From NCBI GenBank assembly GCA_964639965.1, contig CAZXGI010000006.1:6451-70450 (forward strand): 64,000 bases of DNA, in the 5' to 3' direction. How positions within the stretch are numbered: the first letter of the stretch is position 1; each line of letters begins with the position of its first letter. Under the pieces are notes generated by a model. The model made no database searches. It saw only the letters and a list, made by a program, of their open reading frames with translations, and was not told the origin of the DNA. Source of the DNA: TMED23 sp964639965. GTDB lineage: Bacteria; Pseudomonadota; Alphaproteobacteria; Rhodospirillales; UBA2165. The position numbers and the translations under genes are program-made. Shown here one piece after another: positions 25,684-35,398 of the stretch.

Positions 25684-26754
25684 TTAGATTTCCTTATAAT
25701 GGTTTTTGAAATAAGGTATCACTTCTGAGCCAAAAAGTCTCATGGACGCCTCTGCCGCGTTAAGCTCTAATCCGAAAGGGTTTACTTGAAGTGAAAATTC
25801 ATCACAACCACCACAGGCTTTATCAAAATTCTCCAACTGCTTGATTATCTCCGACGGGGTACCAACAAACGCTGCCCCGCTTTCAATTTGGCTTTCCAAA
25901 GTTTGAGCTGCTATTTTTTCTCTATATATACCATAATTTTTGTAATCTTTTAGAGATGGGCCGTGAGTATATTCGGTCATTGCGTCGACAATCTGAGCAA
26001 AATGTCCTTCAATATGGGGCTTTGCAATTCGCCGCGCTTCTTTACCGTCTTCATGGCAAAACATAAAAACAGCCATCATCATCTTTGGCTGGCCTGGGTT
26101 ACCGGATTTCATCCATGCATCTCTATAAGTTTTGAGAAGTGAAATGGGATCAGAACCGACACCTGGAATTGCCATGATCCAGTGCCCCATCTTACCGGCA
26201 CGTTCAAAAGATGCCGGCGTACCAACTGCGGCTACATAGAAATTTGGCCGCGGTAGCTGTGTCGGCCGCGGCATCGTGGTAACATTTTCAAAACTATGAT
26301 ATTTACCTTTAGACGTAACATTTTCACCTTCCATGAGTAACTGAACTTGCTCAATGCCTTCCTCAAAACGCTCAACACTTTCATCCATATCGACCTCAAA
26401 ATGTCGAAACTCTTGGGGCAAAAAAGCCCGGGCAAATCCCACGTCCAAACGGCCATCCGAAAAAGCGTCGAGCATACATAAATCACTAGCAAGTTTCAGA
26501 GGCGAGTTAAATGCCGGCAAAACAGCTCCTGTTATCATTCTAGCTGTCTTAGTATGCTGACATGCAGCTGTCAGAAAAATAATTGGATTTGAGCTATATC
26601 CGCCCCAATGATGAAAGTAATGCTCAACGGTTCTAACGTGAGAATACCCATATTCATCGCAGAGCCCGACTAGATGCATAGCTTCATTATAATATTGCAC
26701 CGGAGACTTTTGATCTTCCCGTTGATCTGGAAAAAATTGAATGCCAAACCGCAC
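25684..26754 (-). CDS. Luciferase-like (LLM class) flavin-dependent monooxygenase
   Basis: A bacterial-luciferase-family oxidoreductase of about 356 residues that uses reduced FMN and O2. The N-terminus VRFGIQFFPDQ, followed by YSHVRTVEHYFHHWGGYSSN, and the SDGRLDVGFARAFLPQEF region are typical. An upstream TTG at 26790 extends the frame by 12 codons. The GTG at 26754 is chosen because GAGGAG lies exactly six bases before it and the conserved N-terminal strand begins there. Paired with the downstream cupin dioxygenase, it probably prepares an aromatic or organosulfur substrate for ring cleavage (inference). Confidence 0.86.
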   Translation of the reverse strand: MRFGIQFFPDQREDQKSPVQYYNEAMHLVGLCDEYGYSHVRTVEHYFHHWGGYSSNPIIFLTAACQHTKTARMITGAVLPAFNSPLKLASDLCMLDAFSDGRLDVGFARAFLPQEFRHFEVDMDESVERFEEGIEQVQLLMEGENVTSKGKYHSFENVTTMPRPTQLPRPNFYVAAVGTPASFERAGKMGHWIMAIPGVGSDPISLLKTYRDAWMKSGNPGQPKMMMAVFMFCHEDGKEARRIAKPHIEGHFAQIVDAMTEYTHGPSLKDYKNYGIYREKIAAQTLESQIESGAAFVGTPSEIIKQLENFDKACGGCDEFSLQVNPFGLELNAAEASMRLFGSEVIPYFKNHYKEI

Positions 26755-26901
26755 CGCTAACTCCTCTATTATTAGAAGTTCAGGGTACAACCAATATATT
26801 TGAGAATAAAGAATTAATGTGAAATATATCGTTCTGGTTTTTTGGCTACAAATCTGCTATCGTTACTTCATATTTCATCAACAAAAATTAGATTAAGGTT
26901 C

Positions 26902-28161
26902 TTATTCCAGAACTAAAGACACCATACCATCCGCTAACTTCGGTTCAAACCAAGTGCTTTTTGGCGGCATAACTCCCCCCGCATCGGCAACCGAAATTAG
27001 ATCCTGTACACTTGTAGGAAAAAGTGCAAATGCTACAGAACACTCACCACTATCTACACGTCTCTCCAACTCTTCTAAACCTCTAATGCCCCCAATAAAA
27101 TCAATGCGTGGATCAGTTCGCGGATCACCGATACCCAAAATTGGGCTCAACAGTTGTTTTGTTAAAATACTGATATCGAGTCTATCCACTGGCATTGTAT
27201 TATCAGATAAAGAAAATTTTATATGAAGTGAATACCAAGAACCAGAAAGGTACATGCTAAAGCTATTTGGTAAATGAGGTTTTGCAGCCTCATCAAGCTT
27301 TGCCAAACTAAAAGCCTCACCAATCTTACTTAAAAAATCTGATTCTGAAAGCCCATTAAGATCTTTCACCACACGATTATATTCAAATATCCTTACTTCG
27401 GTCTCAGGAAAGCTAACCACTAAGAATGAATTATTTGGTTCGTTCTCTGTCAAATCACTTCTGGCTTTCATTCGATCATAAAAAACACGTGAGGCTGCTG
27501 CTGAACGATGATGACCATCGGCAATATATAAAACACCTAATTCATCGAAACCCTTGGTAATTTTTTTAATATCATTTGAATCGGTAACCACCCATAACGT
27601 GTGTTCCACATTACCATTACCAATCACATGATAATCTGCAGCATAGGCAACGTTCTTACTAATTACTTCCTTCAGAAAATCGTTCGATTTGTGTATTGTA
27701 AAAACAGGTCCTGTTTGAGCATTAATGGCGTCTATTTGACGCACTCGATCATTTTCCTTATCAGGCCGAGTATGCTCATGGCGGCGGATACGATTAGTAT
27801 TATAAGCTTCGATAGATGCTGCACCAACAATTCCCGTCTGATTATGGTCCCCCATTTTTAGACGGTATATATAATAACAGTCTTCTTCGTCACGCCTTAA
27901 GATGCCATCTTCAATCATCTGATTAAAATTTTCCTGGGCTTTCTGGTATACCGCATCTGAATAAATTTCTGTCCCTAGTGGCAGATCGATCTCTGGCTTC
28001 GAAATATGCAAAAAACTCCAAGGCTTATCTTTTGCCAATGAGATTGCCTCACCAGTATCTAATACATCATAGGGAGGTGCCACCACTTCGGCAGCTAGAT
28101 CTGGAACAGGACGAAGCGCAGCGAATGGTTTCACTAAGTAGTTTTTTTGAGAATCACTCAT
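26902..28161 (-). CDS. DUF1015 family protein
   Basis: A 419-residue DUF1015 protein. Recognisable parts are the N-terminal VKPFAALRPVPDLAAEVVAP, PPYDVLDTGEA, the YYIYRLKMG strand and the conserved central ADGHHRSAAASRVF. The biochemical function of the family is not established. Some members sit near amino-acid or phosphoserine genes. A TTG at 28173 could add four residues; the ATG at 28161 is preferred. It is followed downstream by a 129-base AT-rich spacer and the LLM gene, and preceded by a terminator of the degP unit. Confidence 0.85.
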   Translation of the reverse strand: MSDSQKNYLVKPFAALRPVPDLAAEVVAPPYDVLDTGEAISLAKDKPWSFLHISKPEIDLPLGTEIYSDAVYQKAQENFNQMIEDGILRRDEEDCYYIYRLKMGDHNQTGIVGAASIEAYNTNRIRRHEHTRPDKENDRVRQIDAINAQTGPVFTIHKSNDFLKEVISKNVAYAADYHVIGNGNVEHTLWVVTDSNDIKKITKGFDELGVLYIADGHHRSAAASRVFYDRMKARSDLTENEPNNSFLVVSFPETEVRIFEYNRVVKDLNGLSESDFLSKIGEAFSLAKLDEAAKPHLPNSFSMYLSGSWYSLHIKFSLSDNTMPVDRLDISILTKQLLSPILGIGDPRTDPRIDFIGGIRGLEELERRVDSGECSVAFALFPTSVQDLISVADAGGVMPPKSTWFEPKLADGMVSLVLE

Positions 28162-28230
28162 AATAAAATCCAATAACCTAAAGCTATTTTAGATGCTAAC
28201 ATTATTTAATAAGCATAACACCTAATCAAT

Positions 28231-28262
28231 CAAAAAAGCCTGAGGATCTGCAATCGTCAGGC
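28231..28262 (-). terminator. Rho-independent terminator downstream of degP
   Basis: Read leftward, GCCTGA and TCAGGC arms (28262-28257 and 28243-28238) with a 13-base loop are followed immediately by TTTTTT. It lies about 97 bases after the degP stop and closes the hflK-hflC-DUF2065-degP transcription block before the DUF1015 gene. Confidence 0.72.
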
Positions 28263-28358
28263 CCCTGTTATTCCGGGAAATTTTTCAGACACTTATGGCT
28301 AGTTAGCTCAGAAAAATGAATGAAAGAAAAATTACTGCATTTAATTTTAAAAAATAAT

Positions 28359-29822
28359 TTATTTCTTAGAAAGCCGAAGAGCAACAAAACGCAAGCCGGA
28401 CTGCCCTTCAATTAGCATTAGAATTGATTTCCGGTTCAATGCTCTGGACTTTTTAATTTGAGTCTTAACATCTTCAGGCGTTCCAACTTTTTTCTGACTC
28501 ACTTCGAGAATAATATCTCCTGATTTTAAACCTTTCTCGGCAGCAACCCCTTCTTTATCAATCGAAACAATTACCACGCCTTTAGATTTCTTGCTAAGAT
28601 TAAAGCGCTTACGAAGTTCATCTGATACAGAACTTACCGTCAAACCAATATCTTCAATAATTACCTTTTCTTGGCTTCCACTTCTTAAATTTGGCGTTAA
28701 CGCTTTTTCGGCAACCTGCTCCTCATCCATTTCTCCTACGCTCACCTGTGCTATAATTTTTTTTCGGTCACGCCAAACTTCAACTTCAACTTTCTTGTTT
28801 ATCTCGGTCTCTGCAACTATTTTTGGCAGACTACGCATCGTTTTAACTAAGTTATTATTAAATCTTAATATAACATCACCAACTTTGATCCCTCCCTTTG
28901 CGGCTGGACTATTCGGGGTCACACTTGCAATTAAAGCACCTACAGCTTCTTCAAGGCCCAAACTTTCAGCAATTTCATCTGTCACATTCTGAATACGCAC
29001 ACCTAACCAACCGCGTTTAGTTTTACCATATTTAACTAGCTGACGAATAACGCTATTCGCGATACCAGTAGGTATCGCAAACCCTATACCTATACTGCCA
29101 CCAGAAGGGGAAAATATAGCGGTGTTTATACCGATTACCTCTCCTGACATATTAAATAATGGTCCACCGGAGTTGCCTCTATTAATCGAGGCATCAGTTT
29201 GGATAAAATCATCGTAGGGACCTGAATTAATGTTCCGTCCTCGCGCTGATACAATACCGGCAGTTACGGTACCCCCAAGGCCAAAAGGATTGCCAATGGC
29301 TACAACCCAATCACCAACGCGGATTTTATCCGAGTTACCAAGTTTAACAAATGGCAGCACTTTATTTGGCTTTACCCGTAAGACCGCTATGTCGGTTTTA
29401 ATATCGCGACCAACAACCTCAGCCTTTAAAGTCTTATTATCATGTAAAATAACGGTGATCTCATCTGCGCCCTGTATAACGTGATTATTCGTAACCACGA
29501 TCCCTTTACCATCTATTATGAAGCCAGAACCCAAAGATGTTGATTTCCGGTGCTGCTTAGGATTATTCCGATCGAAAAATTCACGAAAAAAATCCTCAAA
29601 AGGCGAACCTGGGGGAAATTGAGGAAGCTCAGGCTTCTTACCAGCTCTTTGTTTTGCAACTGCTGTCGTTGAAATATTAACTACCGCAGGAAGTAATTTT
29701 TCCGCCAGATTAGCAAAACTCTCTGGCGCTGATCGAGCGTTAGAAGAAGATGAAAAAATCATAGATACCAAAAATACTAAAACTATTCTTGGGTATAACA
29801 AATTGATTATAGATATGTTCAC
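28359..29822 (-). CDS. degP: Do-family periplasmic serine protease (DegP/HtrA)
   Basis: A 487-residue HtrA protease. A signal peptide (about residues 1-30) is followed by the trypsin-like domain with His in TNNHVIQGADE, Asp in KTDIAVLRV and Ser in NRGNSGGPLFN. Two PDZ domains follow (about residues 270-360 and 390-480). It degrades or refolds damaged envelope proteins. It follows hflK, hflC and the DUF2065 gene, a common alphaproteobacterial arrangement that links membrane proteolysis functions. Confidence 0.95.
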   Translation of the reverse strand: MNISIINLLYPRIVLVFLVSMIFSSSSNARSAPESFANLAEKLLPAVVNISTTAVAKQRAGKKPELPQFPPGSPFEDFFREFFDRNNPKQHRKSTSLGSGFIIDGKGIVVTNNHVIQGADEITVILHDNKTLKAEVVGRDIKTDIAVLRVKPNKVLPFVKLGNSDKIRVGDWVVAIGNPFGLGGTVTAGIVSARGRNINSGPYDDFIQTDASINRGNSGGPLFNMSGEVIGINTAIFSPSGGSIGIGFAIPTGIANSVIRQLVKYGKTKRGWLGVRIQNVTDEIAESLGLEEAVGALIASVTPNSPAAKGGIKVGDVILRFNNNLVKTMRSLPKIVAETEINKKVEVEVWRDRKKIIAQVSVGEMDEEQVAEKALTPNLRSGSQEKVIIEDIGLTVSSVSDELRKRFNLSKKSKGVVIVSIDKEGVAAEKGLKSGDIILEVSQKKVGTPEDVKTQIKKSRALNRKSILMLIEGQSGLRFVALRLSKK

Positions 29823-29949
29823 TCTTTATTCTCCAAATACCGAATTAAAAATTCCTGCGTAATTCTTGCCTTACTATAACGTTACTTTAAACCACAATCA
29901 AAAAGACCAAAAAAATAATGTTCGGGGCCTACTCAGCTCAAGTTTTATT

Positions 29950-30135
29950 TTAAATACGAACAAGCCAAATACATGTCACTCCTGCGATCACCGCAACCAT
30001 ACCAGCACGACGCAGTATAATATCTGGTTGATCAAGAACCTGAGTCATGAATTTCTTCATGGCTTTGGGGAAAATCGCGTATAAAGCACCTTCCAAGGCG
30101 ACCGCTAGTGCTATCGCTGTTATAATATCTGCCAT
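29950..30135 (-). CDS. DUF2065 small membrane protein
   Basis: A 61-residue protein with two hydrophobic helices (about residues 4-22 and 42-60) separated by a basic stretch (PKAMKKFMTQVLDQPDIILR). It matches the DUF2065 family, which regularly follows hflC. The ATG is 18 bases after the hflC stop. Function unknown; context suggests a role with the HflKC/FtsH membrane complex (inference). Confidence 0.82.
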   Translation of the reverse strand: MADIITAIALAVALEGALYAIFPKAMKKFMTQVLDQPDIILRRAGMVAVIAGVTCIWLVRI

Positions 30136-30153
30136 TCGATTCTAAATTTTTCT

Positions 30154-31032
30154 CTATTTCTTGGGTTTGATCCCATTCGTCTTACCAAAAAATTTAAAAA
30201 ATTCAGAATCAGGTGACAAAACCATTGTCGTACCCTCACCAAAAGCCTTACTGTATGCTTCCATGGAACGATAAAATTCGAAGAAATCCTTATCTTTACC
30301 GTATGCATCATTCAAAATTGAGGTCTGCGCTCCCTCTCCAATACCTCGTTGAATCTGAGCGTTCTTTTGTGCTTCAGCCAATATTACGGTTCTTTTACGA
30401 TCAGCCTCTGCTTGTGTTTTTGCCTTTAGCTCAGCACCCTGGGCACGAAGTTTTGCTGCTTCAGCAATCCGCTGCGAACGCATTCGGTTGTATACGGATT
30501 GAGAGGTCGTCTCAGGCAAATCGGTTCTTCCAATTCGTACATCAATTACCTCAATACCAAACTGTGGAGCCTGTTTTTTTAATTGTTCAGTAATTAAACC
30601 CATCACATCATCGCGTTTGTTTGACAACATATCACCAAGTAAAACTTTTCCCACTTCCGATCTAACCGCAGCATTCAATCTACCACCGAAAATTTGCCGA
30701 AAATTCGCGTCTGTTTGTGCCGTTTTGAGAAATTCAAGCGGATTGGTTATCCTATACCTGACAAATGAATCCACGTTAATTCGTTTTTGATCATTCAAGA
30801 TAATCTCCTGGGCAGGTGGGTCAAGATCAAGAATCCGTCGATCGTAATATCTTACGTTCTGGACAAATGGTAACTTAACCTTCAACCCTGGCTCCAATTC
30901 AGCGCGGACTGGGTTACCAAACTGGAGAATTAGAGCTTGTTGCGTTTGATGAACAGTAAACAATGAAGCGGACACCAAGATACCGCCAACAATCACAACA
31001 AAACCTATTATGGCAAGCACTAGTTTATTCAT
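30154..31032 (-). CDS. hflC: HflC, SPFH-domain modulator of FtsH protease
   Basis: A 292-residue membrane-anchored SPFH/band-7 protein. There is one N-terminal helix (about residues 5-25), then an SPFH domain with FTVHQTQQALILQFGNP and, later, LDPPAQEIILNDQKRINVDS. A long alpha-helical/coiled-coil part follows, with AAKLRAQGAELKAKTQAEAD. With HflK it forms the cage around FtsH in the inner membrane. Its start overlaps the hflK stop by one base. Confidence 0.95.
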   Translation of the reverse strand: MNKLVLAIIGFVVIVGGILVSASLFTVHQTQQALILQFGNPVRAELEPGLKVKLPFVQNVRYYDRRILDLDPPAQEIILNDQKRINVDSFVRYRITNPLEFLKTAQTDANFRQIFGGRLNAAVRSEVGKVLLGDMLSNKRDDVMGLITEQLKKQAPQFGIEVIDVRIGRTDLPETTSQSVYNRMRSQRIAEAAKLRAQGAELKAKTQAEADRKRTVILAEAQKNAQIQRGIGEGAQTSILNDAYGKDKDFFEFYRSMEAYSKAFGEGTTMVLSPDSEFFKFFGKTNGIKPKK

Positions 31033-32141
31033 CAGTTTTCTCCCCCACTACGTTTTTTTATCTCTGGAAGCGGAAGATAGGGCACCACGCCGGTCCCTCC
31101 CTGTCCCTTATCAATAATTACCTTCTCTGAATCCTGAAGCACTTGCTGCATCCGCTCTAAATATAATCTTGATCGAGTGACTTTCCGGCCACCTTTATAG
31201 GCTTCGTAAACGGATAAAAACCGTTTAGCTTCACCTTCAGCCTCACGTACAAGCTTTTCCTTATATGCTGTTGCTTCCTGTATCATTCTCTCAGCTTCAC
31301 CTTTAGCCTTGGGGATAATATCGTTTGCGTAGGCTTGCGCTTCATTTTGTTGTCGTTCCCTATCCTGCTTGGCACGTTGTACATCGTTGAATGCGTCAAT
31401 GACTTGTGTTGGAGGTTCAACCTTCTGCATTTTTACCGAATCGATAAAAACACCCGCACCATAGCTATCAAGAATTTTCTGCAAAACCTCATGGGTTTTA
31501 CTTTCAACTTGCTGGCGTTGTTTAGCCAAAGCATCTTCCAATGTATTTTGGCCTACGATCTCGCGTATAGCACTTTCTGATGCCAACTTGACTGTCTCTT
31601 CTGGATTCCGAATGTTAAACAAAAACTCAGCGGCATTCTTAATTCTCCACTGGACCTGATAATCAATATCGATGATATTCTGGTCTCCAGTAAGCATCAG
31701 GCTTTCCTCTGGAACATCACGAACATTAGTCGCACGAGCTCCTCCTGAACCAACTTGACGGAAACCAACGCTTGTAATATTCGTGTTTGTTACATCAGGC
31801 GTAAAAACCTGACCGATCGGCGCAGGGAACCAATAGTTTAAACCGGGCGTGGTCATTTGAACAAATCGACCAAATAAAAGCTCAACTCCTTGTTCACTTG
31901 GTTGCACCCTGTAGAAACCAGTACCTAGCCAAACGATTATAGCAGCCAAAATTAGTAGTATGATCCGTTTTGGTCCCCCACTACCGCCAGGCAGAAATTT
32001 CTTAAATTTATCCTGGCTGCGCCTTAACATCTCTTCTATGTCAGGTGGCTGCTGCCCGGATTGGCCTCCTCCACCCCAAGGGCCTTGTCCGCCACCACCT
32101 GATCCACCCCAGGGGCCTCCACGTTGGATATCCCATACCAT
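31032..32141 (-). CDS. hflK: HflK, SPFH-domain modulator of FtsH protease
   Basis: About 369 residues. A Gly/Trp/Pro-rich N-terminus (MVWDIQRGGPWGGSGGGG), one membrane helix (about residues 63-83), the SPFH domain (YRVQPSEQGVELLFGRFV) and a C-terminal helical part. A GTG-, TTG- or ATT-type extension to 32177 is possible. The ATG at 32141 is chosen because GAGGAA lies seven bases before it and MVWDIQ matches the usual HflK beginning. First gene of the hflK-hflC-DUF2065-degP series; it diverges from mrp. Confidence 0.95.
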   Translation of the reverse strand: MVWDIQRGGPWGGSGGGGQGPWGGGGQSGQQPPDIEEMLRRSQDKFKKFLPGGSGGPKRIILLILAAIIVWLGTGFYRVQPSEQGVELLFGRFVQMTTPGLNYWFPAPIGQVFTPDVTNTNITSVGFRQVGSGGARATNVRDVPEESLMLTGDQNIIDIDYQVQWRIKNAAEFLFNIRNPEETVKLASESAIREIVGQNTLEDALAKQRQQVESKTHEVLQKILDSYGAGVFIDSVKMQKVEPPTQVIDAFNDVQRAKQDRERQQNEAQAYANDIIPKAKGEAERMIQEATAYKEKLVREAEGEAKRFLSVYEAYKGGRKVTRSRLYLERMQQVLQDSEKVIIDKGQGGTGVVPYLPLPEIKKRSGGEN

Positions 32142-32323
32142 TATTTTTTCCTCATCTATTAGAACACAGAAAATCACTGCATTAATTAAAGTTTATCTAT
32201 TTGCAAAATACTGTTCTGCCTTATATGACAGGTTTAGCACCCTTGCAACGATGCCTCAATCTTGTATTGCCTAGTGGCCAATTTTTTTATTCAATATGCA
32301 ATTGAAAACATGGAGCCTTAAAT

Positions 32324-33427
32324 ATGTCGAATGTTACCGCTGAGCAAGTCCTAGAAGCTCTAAAAACAGTAAAATATCCTGATCAGAACAAAAATATTGT
32401 AGAATTAGATATGGTTTCAGGGCTTCAATTAAAAAATGGGCACGTAGCATTTGGGATTGAGGTTGATGCTGAAAGAGGTTCTCAGCTTGAACCTCTCAGA
32501 AAAGCGGCGGAGCAAGTAGTTCATGATCTTCCCGGAGTACTAACAGTAACCGCTGTATTAACGGCAGAGCGGCAGGCCTCTTCTGCAGTAAAACAATCTC
32601 CAGAAAATCAGTCATCAAATACTCAACCCAGTGCTCAACCAGCTGCATTCCAAAAACTGGATATCCTTGGTATCGATTCTGTTATCGCGATCGCCTCAGG
32701 TAAAGGTGGCGTCGGAAAATCAACAACAGCTGTCAATTTAGCACTTGCAATGGCTGCAAAAGGTAAAACAGTGGGGCTACTTGATGCTGATATTTATGGT
32801 CCATCCATTCCGCTGATGTTGGGGATCACGGAGAAGCCTTCCCAAACAGAAAGCGGTTTGATTGCACCGCTGGAAAATCACGGACTTAAATGTATGTCGA
32901 TCGGTTTTCTAATCGATGAAACCACTGCAATGATATGGCGGGGGCCAATGGCTACAGGTGCGCTAGAGCAGTTAATCAAAGATGTTGCGTGGGGGCAATT
33001 AGATTGTCTCGTAATTGACCTCCCCCCAGGTACTGGTGATATTCATCTAACGATGGCTCAACGAATACCAATATCTGGGGCTATAATTGTATCAACGCCT
33101 CAAGACGTCGCCCTGGCTGATGCCCGGAAAGGAATGAATATGTTTGAAAAGGTTGATATTCCAGTTTTTGGTTTAATTGAAAATATGAGCTATTTTAATT
33201 GCCCCAAATGCGGTGAACGGACGGAAATTTTTAGCCATGGTGGAGCCCGCAAAGAATCTCAAAAGCTAGGAGTCGACTTCTTAGGCGAAATTCCACTGGA
33301 TGTTTCCATTCGCGAAACTTCTGACAAAGGACAACCTATTGTTGTGTCCGAACCGTCTTCCATGCATTCAACCAGCTATCTAGAAATTGGCGATAAAATT
33401 TGGGCAAAAATCGATAAATTAAAATAG
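32324..33427 (+). CDS. mrp: Mrp/NBP35-type iron-sulfur carrier ATPase
   Basis: A 367-residue Mrp/ApbC protein. The N-terminal MIP18/DUF59 domain (about residues 5-85) and a Ser/Gln-rich linker precede the deviant-Walker ATPase with SGKGGVGKSTTAVNLALAMA. The C-terminal CPKC motif (YFNCPKCGERTEIFSHGGA) binds a bridging Fe-S cluster. It delivers Fe-S clusters to apo-proteins; the window encodes several candidate clients (LeuC-like, RdhA-like). It is oriented divergently from hflK, a synteny common in alphaproteobacteria. Confidence 0.94.
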   Translation: MSNVTAEQVLEALKTVKYPDQNKNIVELDMVSGLQLKNGHVAFGIEVDAERGSQLEPLRKAAEQVVHDLPGVLTVTAVLTAERQASSAVKQSPENQSSNTQPSAQPAAFQKLDILGIDSVIAIASGKGGVGKSTTAVNLALAMAAKGKTVGLLDADIYGPSIPLMLGITEKPSQTESGLIAPLENHGLKCMSIGFLIDETTAMIWRGPMATGALEQLIKDVAWGQLDCLVIDLPPGTGDIHLTMAQRIPISGAIIVSTPQDVALADARKGMNMFEKVDIPVFGLIENMSYFNCPKCGERTEIFSHGGARKESQKLGVDFLGEIPLDVSIRETSDKGQPIVVSEPSSMHSTSYLEIGDKIWAKIDKLK

Positions 33428-33535
33428 ATTCTTCAATGCATAATCTTTGCAAATAGTTCCTCTTATCAATCTAAAACGTTATCCCTACCTTATCAATTTT
33501 GAAAGAAATCTGGTCAAATTGAGATAAATATTGTG

Positions 33536-34549
33536 CTACTTTAATAGATATGTGAGGGACGTCTCGACTTCTAACCAATCAACGAGTTCATTCTCGGGCA
33601 GGATAATTTCCAAACGCGAATCTCGGCGGTAGGCAATAGGTGAAAAAGTTATTTCATTTTTGACACGATCAATCAAAAACCAACTCTTGTCTGTCCTAAA
33701 AACACCCTTAAGCCGCTCAATATTGAGGATACTTTTAGGTCCTGGGGGACCAAGGAAATCAATCAAAGCCCCATAATTAAATATATCTTCGTAGGAAAAA
33801 ATCCACCCACAACCTTTGTAACCAGCTCCATTATTTTCCACACGAATGGGAATACCAGGTTCAGGATTGTTAATCTTAGTTAAGACTGCTTTCTTCTCAT
33901 GGACGTGTAAATTTGGGAAAAGTGGTAATCTTTCAGTGTACGACCTCATATTCAATAGCTCGGTATCGATATTCCCCATTACTGTTTCGGCAACAGCCAG
34001 TTTTGGTGGAAACAAAGCCGCAGCCCACGCGTAATAGCGATCGATGTCACCTTTATTTGCAAGATCCGTTTTACTTGCAACTAGGACATCAGCCAAATGA
34101 ACTTGATCACGAAACACCTCAACCTCTTGGATACGTTGATCACCAATAAAGCGCGGATCAACGAAACAAATTACGGCGCCAACATCGACAATATCCTTAA
34201 GGTCTGCATTTCTGAGTTCATCCAAAATACCAGCGGGATGCCCAATTCCAGTCGGTTCAATTAATAAACGGTCAGGCTTCCTCCTTCTCAATATCTCCGC
34301 TATAGCAACTTTCATAGGCATATTCACCGCGCAACACATGCATCCACCGGGAATTTCACGTATGATTATTTTTTCTTCATTAACCGTGTTAAATGCTGTC
34401 TGATCAATAGCCACCTCACCAAATTCATTCACCAAAATTGCCCAGCTTTCATTTTTTGGCTTGCGCGATAATAAAGAACGAATGGCAGTTGTTTTCCCAA
34501 CACCAAAAAACCCAGTAAACAATGTAGTTGGGATTTTAAGTTTAGTCAT
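33536..34549 (-). CDS. COG0523 (CobW-like) metallochaperone GTPase
   Basis: A 337-residue G3E GTPase. The P-loop is GFFGVGKTTAIRSLLS, the metal-binding CxCC motif is GGCMCCAVNMPM, and the guanine-specificity motif SKTDLANKGD is present. It lacks the His-rich tail segment seen in the CobW encoded at 53.9 kb. COG0523 members deliver Zn, Co or Fe to client enzymes. Location at the edge of the cobalamin genes hints at cobalt handling, but the sequence alone cannot fix the metal. It follows the neighbouring glycosyltransferase-like gene by 15 bases in the same direction. Confidence 0.85.
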   Translation of the reverse strand: MTKLKIPTTLFTGFFGVGKTTAIRSLLSRKPKNESWAILVNEFGEVAIDQTAFNTVNEEKIIIREIPGGCMCCAVNMPMKVAIAEILRRRKPDRLLIEPTGIGHPAGILDELRNADLKDIVDVGAVICFVDPRFIGDQRIQEVEVFRDQVHLADVLVASKTDLANKGDIDRYYAWAAALFPPKLAVAETVMGNIDTELLNMRSYTERLPLFPNLHVHEKKAVLTKINNPEPGIPIRVENNGAGYKGCGWIFSYEDIFNYGALIDFLGPPGPKSILNIERLKGVFRTDKSWFLIDRVKNEITFSPIAYRRDSRLEIILPENELVDWLEVETSLTYLLK

Positions 34550-34564
34550 AATAAAATCGCCATT

Positions 34565-35398
34565 CTATATTTCATACTTCATAAGTCTAAGCGATAACTC
34601 ACTTGCCATGTAACGAGCAACTGCCTCTTCGCTACATTTCTCTTCCCACCATAAATGAGTTTTATTTGAAATCTCTTGTAATTTTTCCTCATCGGCCAAA
34701 AGACTGTCTGCGATGGGTTTAAGCTTACTCCAATCATCAAGCTCGACAACTGGCCATCCTATGTTAAACCAAGTCGGCGATTGCCGGGGCGCAACAACCA
34801 CACACCCCGCACGCATCGCCTCATAAATGCGGTGAGTATCATAACTTTTCCCGCTAGGACAAAGTGCCAATTTAGTCTGCGCCATATTATGGGCGTATAC
34901 ATTATATTGAATCTCGGCAAATTGTTTTATTATTATATTTTTGTTATTGGGTTCTAATAAAAAATCTTTTTCCATAGAAGAAAAAAAATCTTCCCTGTTA
35001 TCTGCCTGCCCCATAAAAAAAAGATCAATAGAACGATCCACCATCGGCTGAATTTCCAGACTTGATATATTCTTGTTACAACCCAGTGGCAGATTGTAAA
35101 CACTATGAGGGAAAGGAGCGAATGGTACATAATTTCTAAATACTGCAAAGGCTTTATTTAAATAATCTGGTATTTTATGATCTTTATCGTTTACTTGATA
35201 GACAACAACGGGCAGATCCGTAGCAATATCCAGCTTTTTAGACTGAGGAGTAATAAAAAAAACAAAACGTTCTGCGATCCGCAAAGGAACAAGGTAATTT
35301 TCAAGCCGATTGAGAACGACCACGATATGTTCCCATTCTGCGCAGTTCTCAGGGAGATCCCAAACAACGTCTAGGTTATTAAATCTTGGATAGGACAT
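34565..35398 (-). CDS. Glycosyltransferase-like (exostosin-type C-terminus) protein
   Basis: A 277-residue protein I do not recognise with certainty. The C-terminal half has the stretch CPSGKSYDTHRIYEAMRAGC followed by VVVAP, which resembles the nucleotide-sugar-binding region of exostosin/GT-B glycosyltransferases. There are no membrane segments. It sits between cobD and a COG0523 GTPase, with no clear functional link to either. It could be a surface-polysaccharide gene inserted in the cobalamin region. Confidence 0.55.
   Translation of the reverse strand: MSYPRFNNLDVVWDLPENCAEWEHIVVVLNRLENYLVPLRIAERFVFFITPQSKKLDIATDLPVVVYQVNDKDHKIPDYLNKAFAVFRNYVPFAPFPHSVYNLPLGCNKNISSLEIQPMVDRSIDLFFMGQADNREDFFSSMEKDFLLEPNNKNIIIKQFAEIQYNVYAHNMAQTKLALCPSGKSYDTHRIYEAMRAGCVVVAPRQSPTWFNIGWPVVELDDWSKLKPIADSLLADEEKLQEISNKTHLWWEEKCSEEAVARYMASELSLRLMKYEI

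Noticed and set aside
28591..28992. 133-codon open frame opposite degP
   Set aside because: Antisense to the PDZ region of degP; no start signals or recognisable product.
33495..33535. AT-rich inverted repeat after mrp (TCAATTTTGA / TCAAATTGA)
   Set aside because: It contains a bulge, is AT-rich and has no following T-run; not reliable as a terminator.
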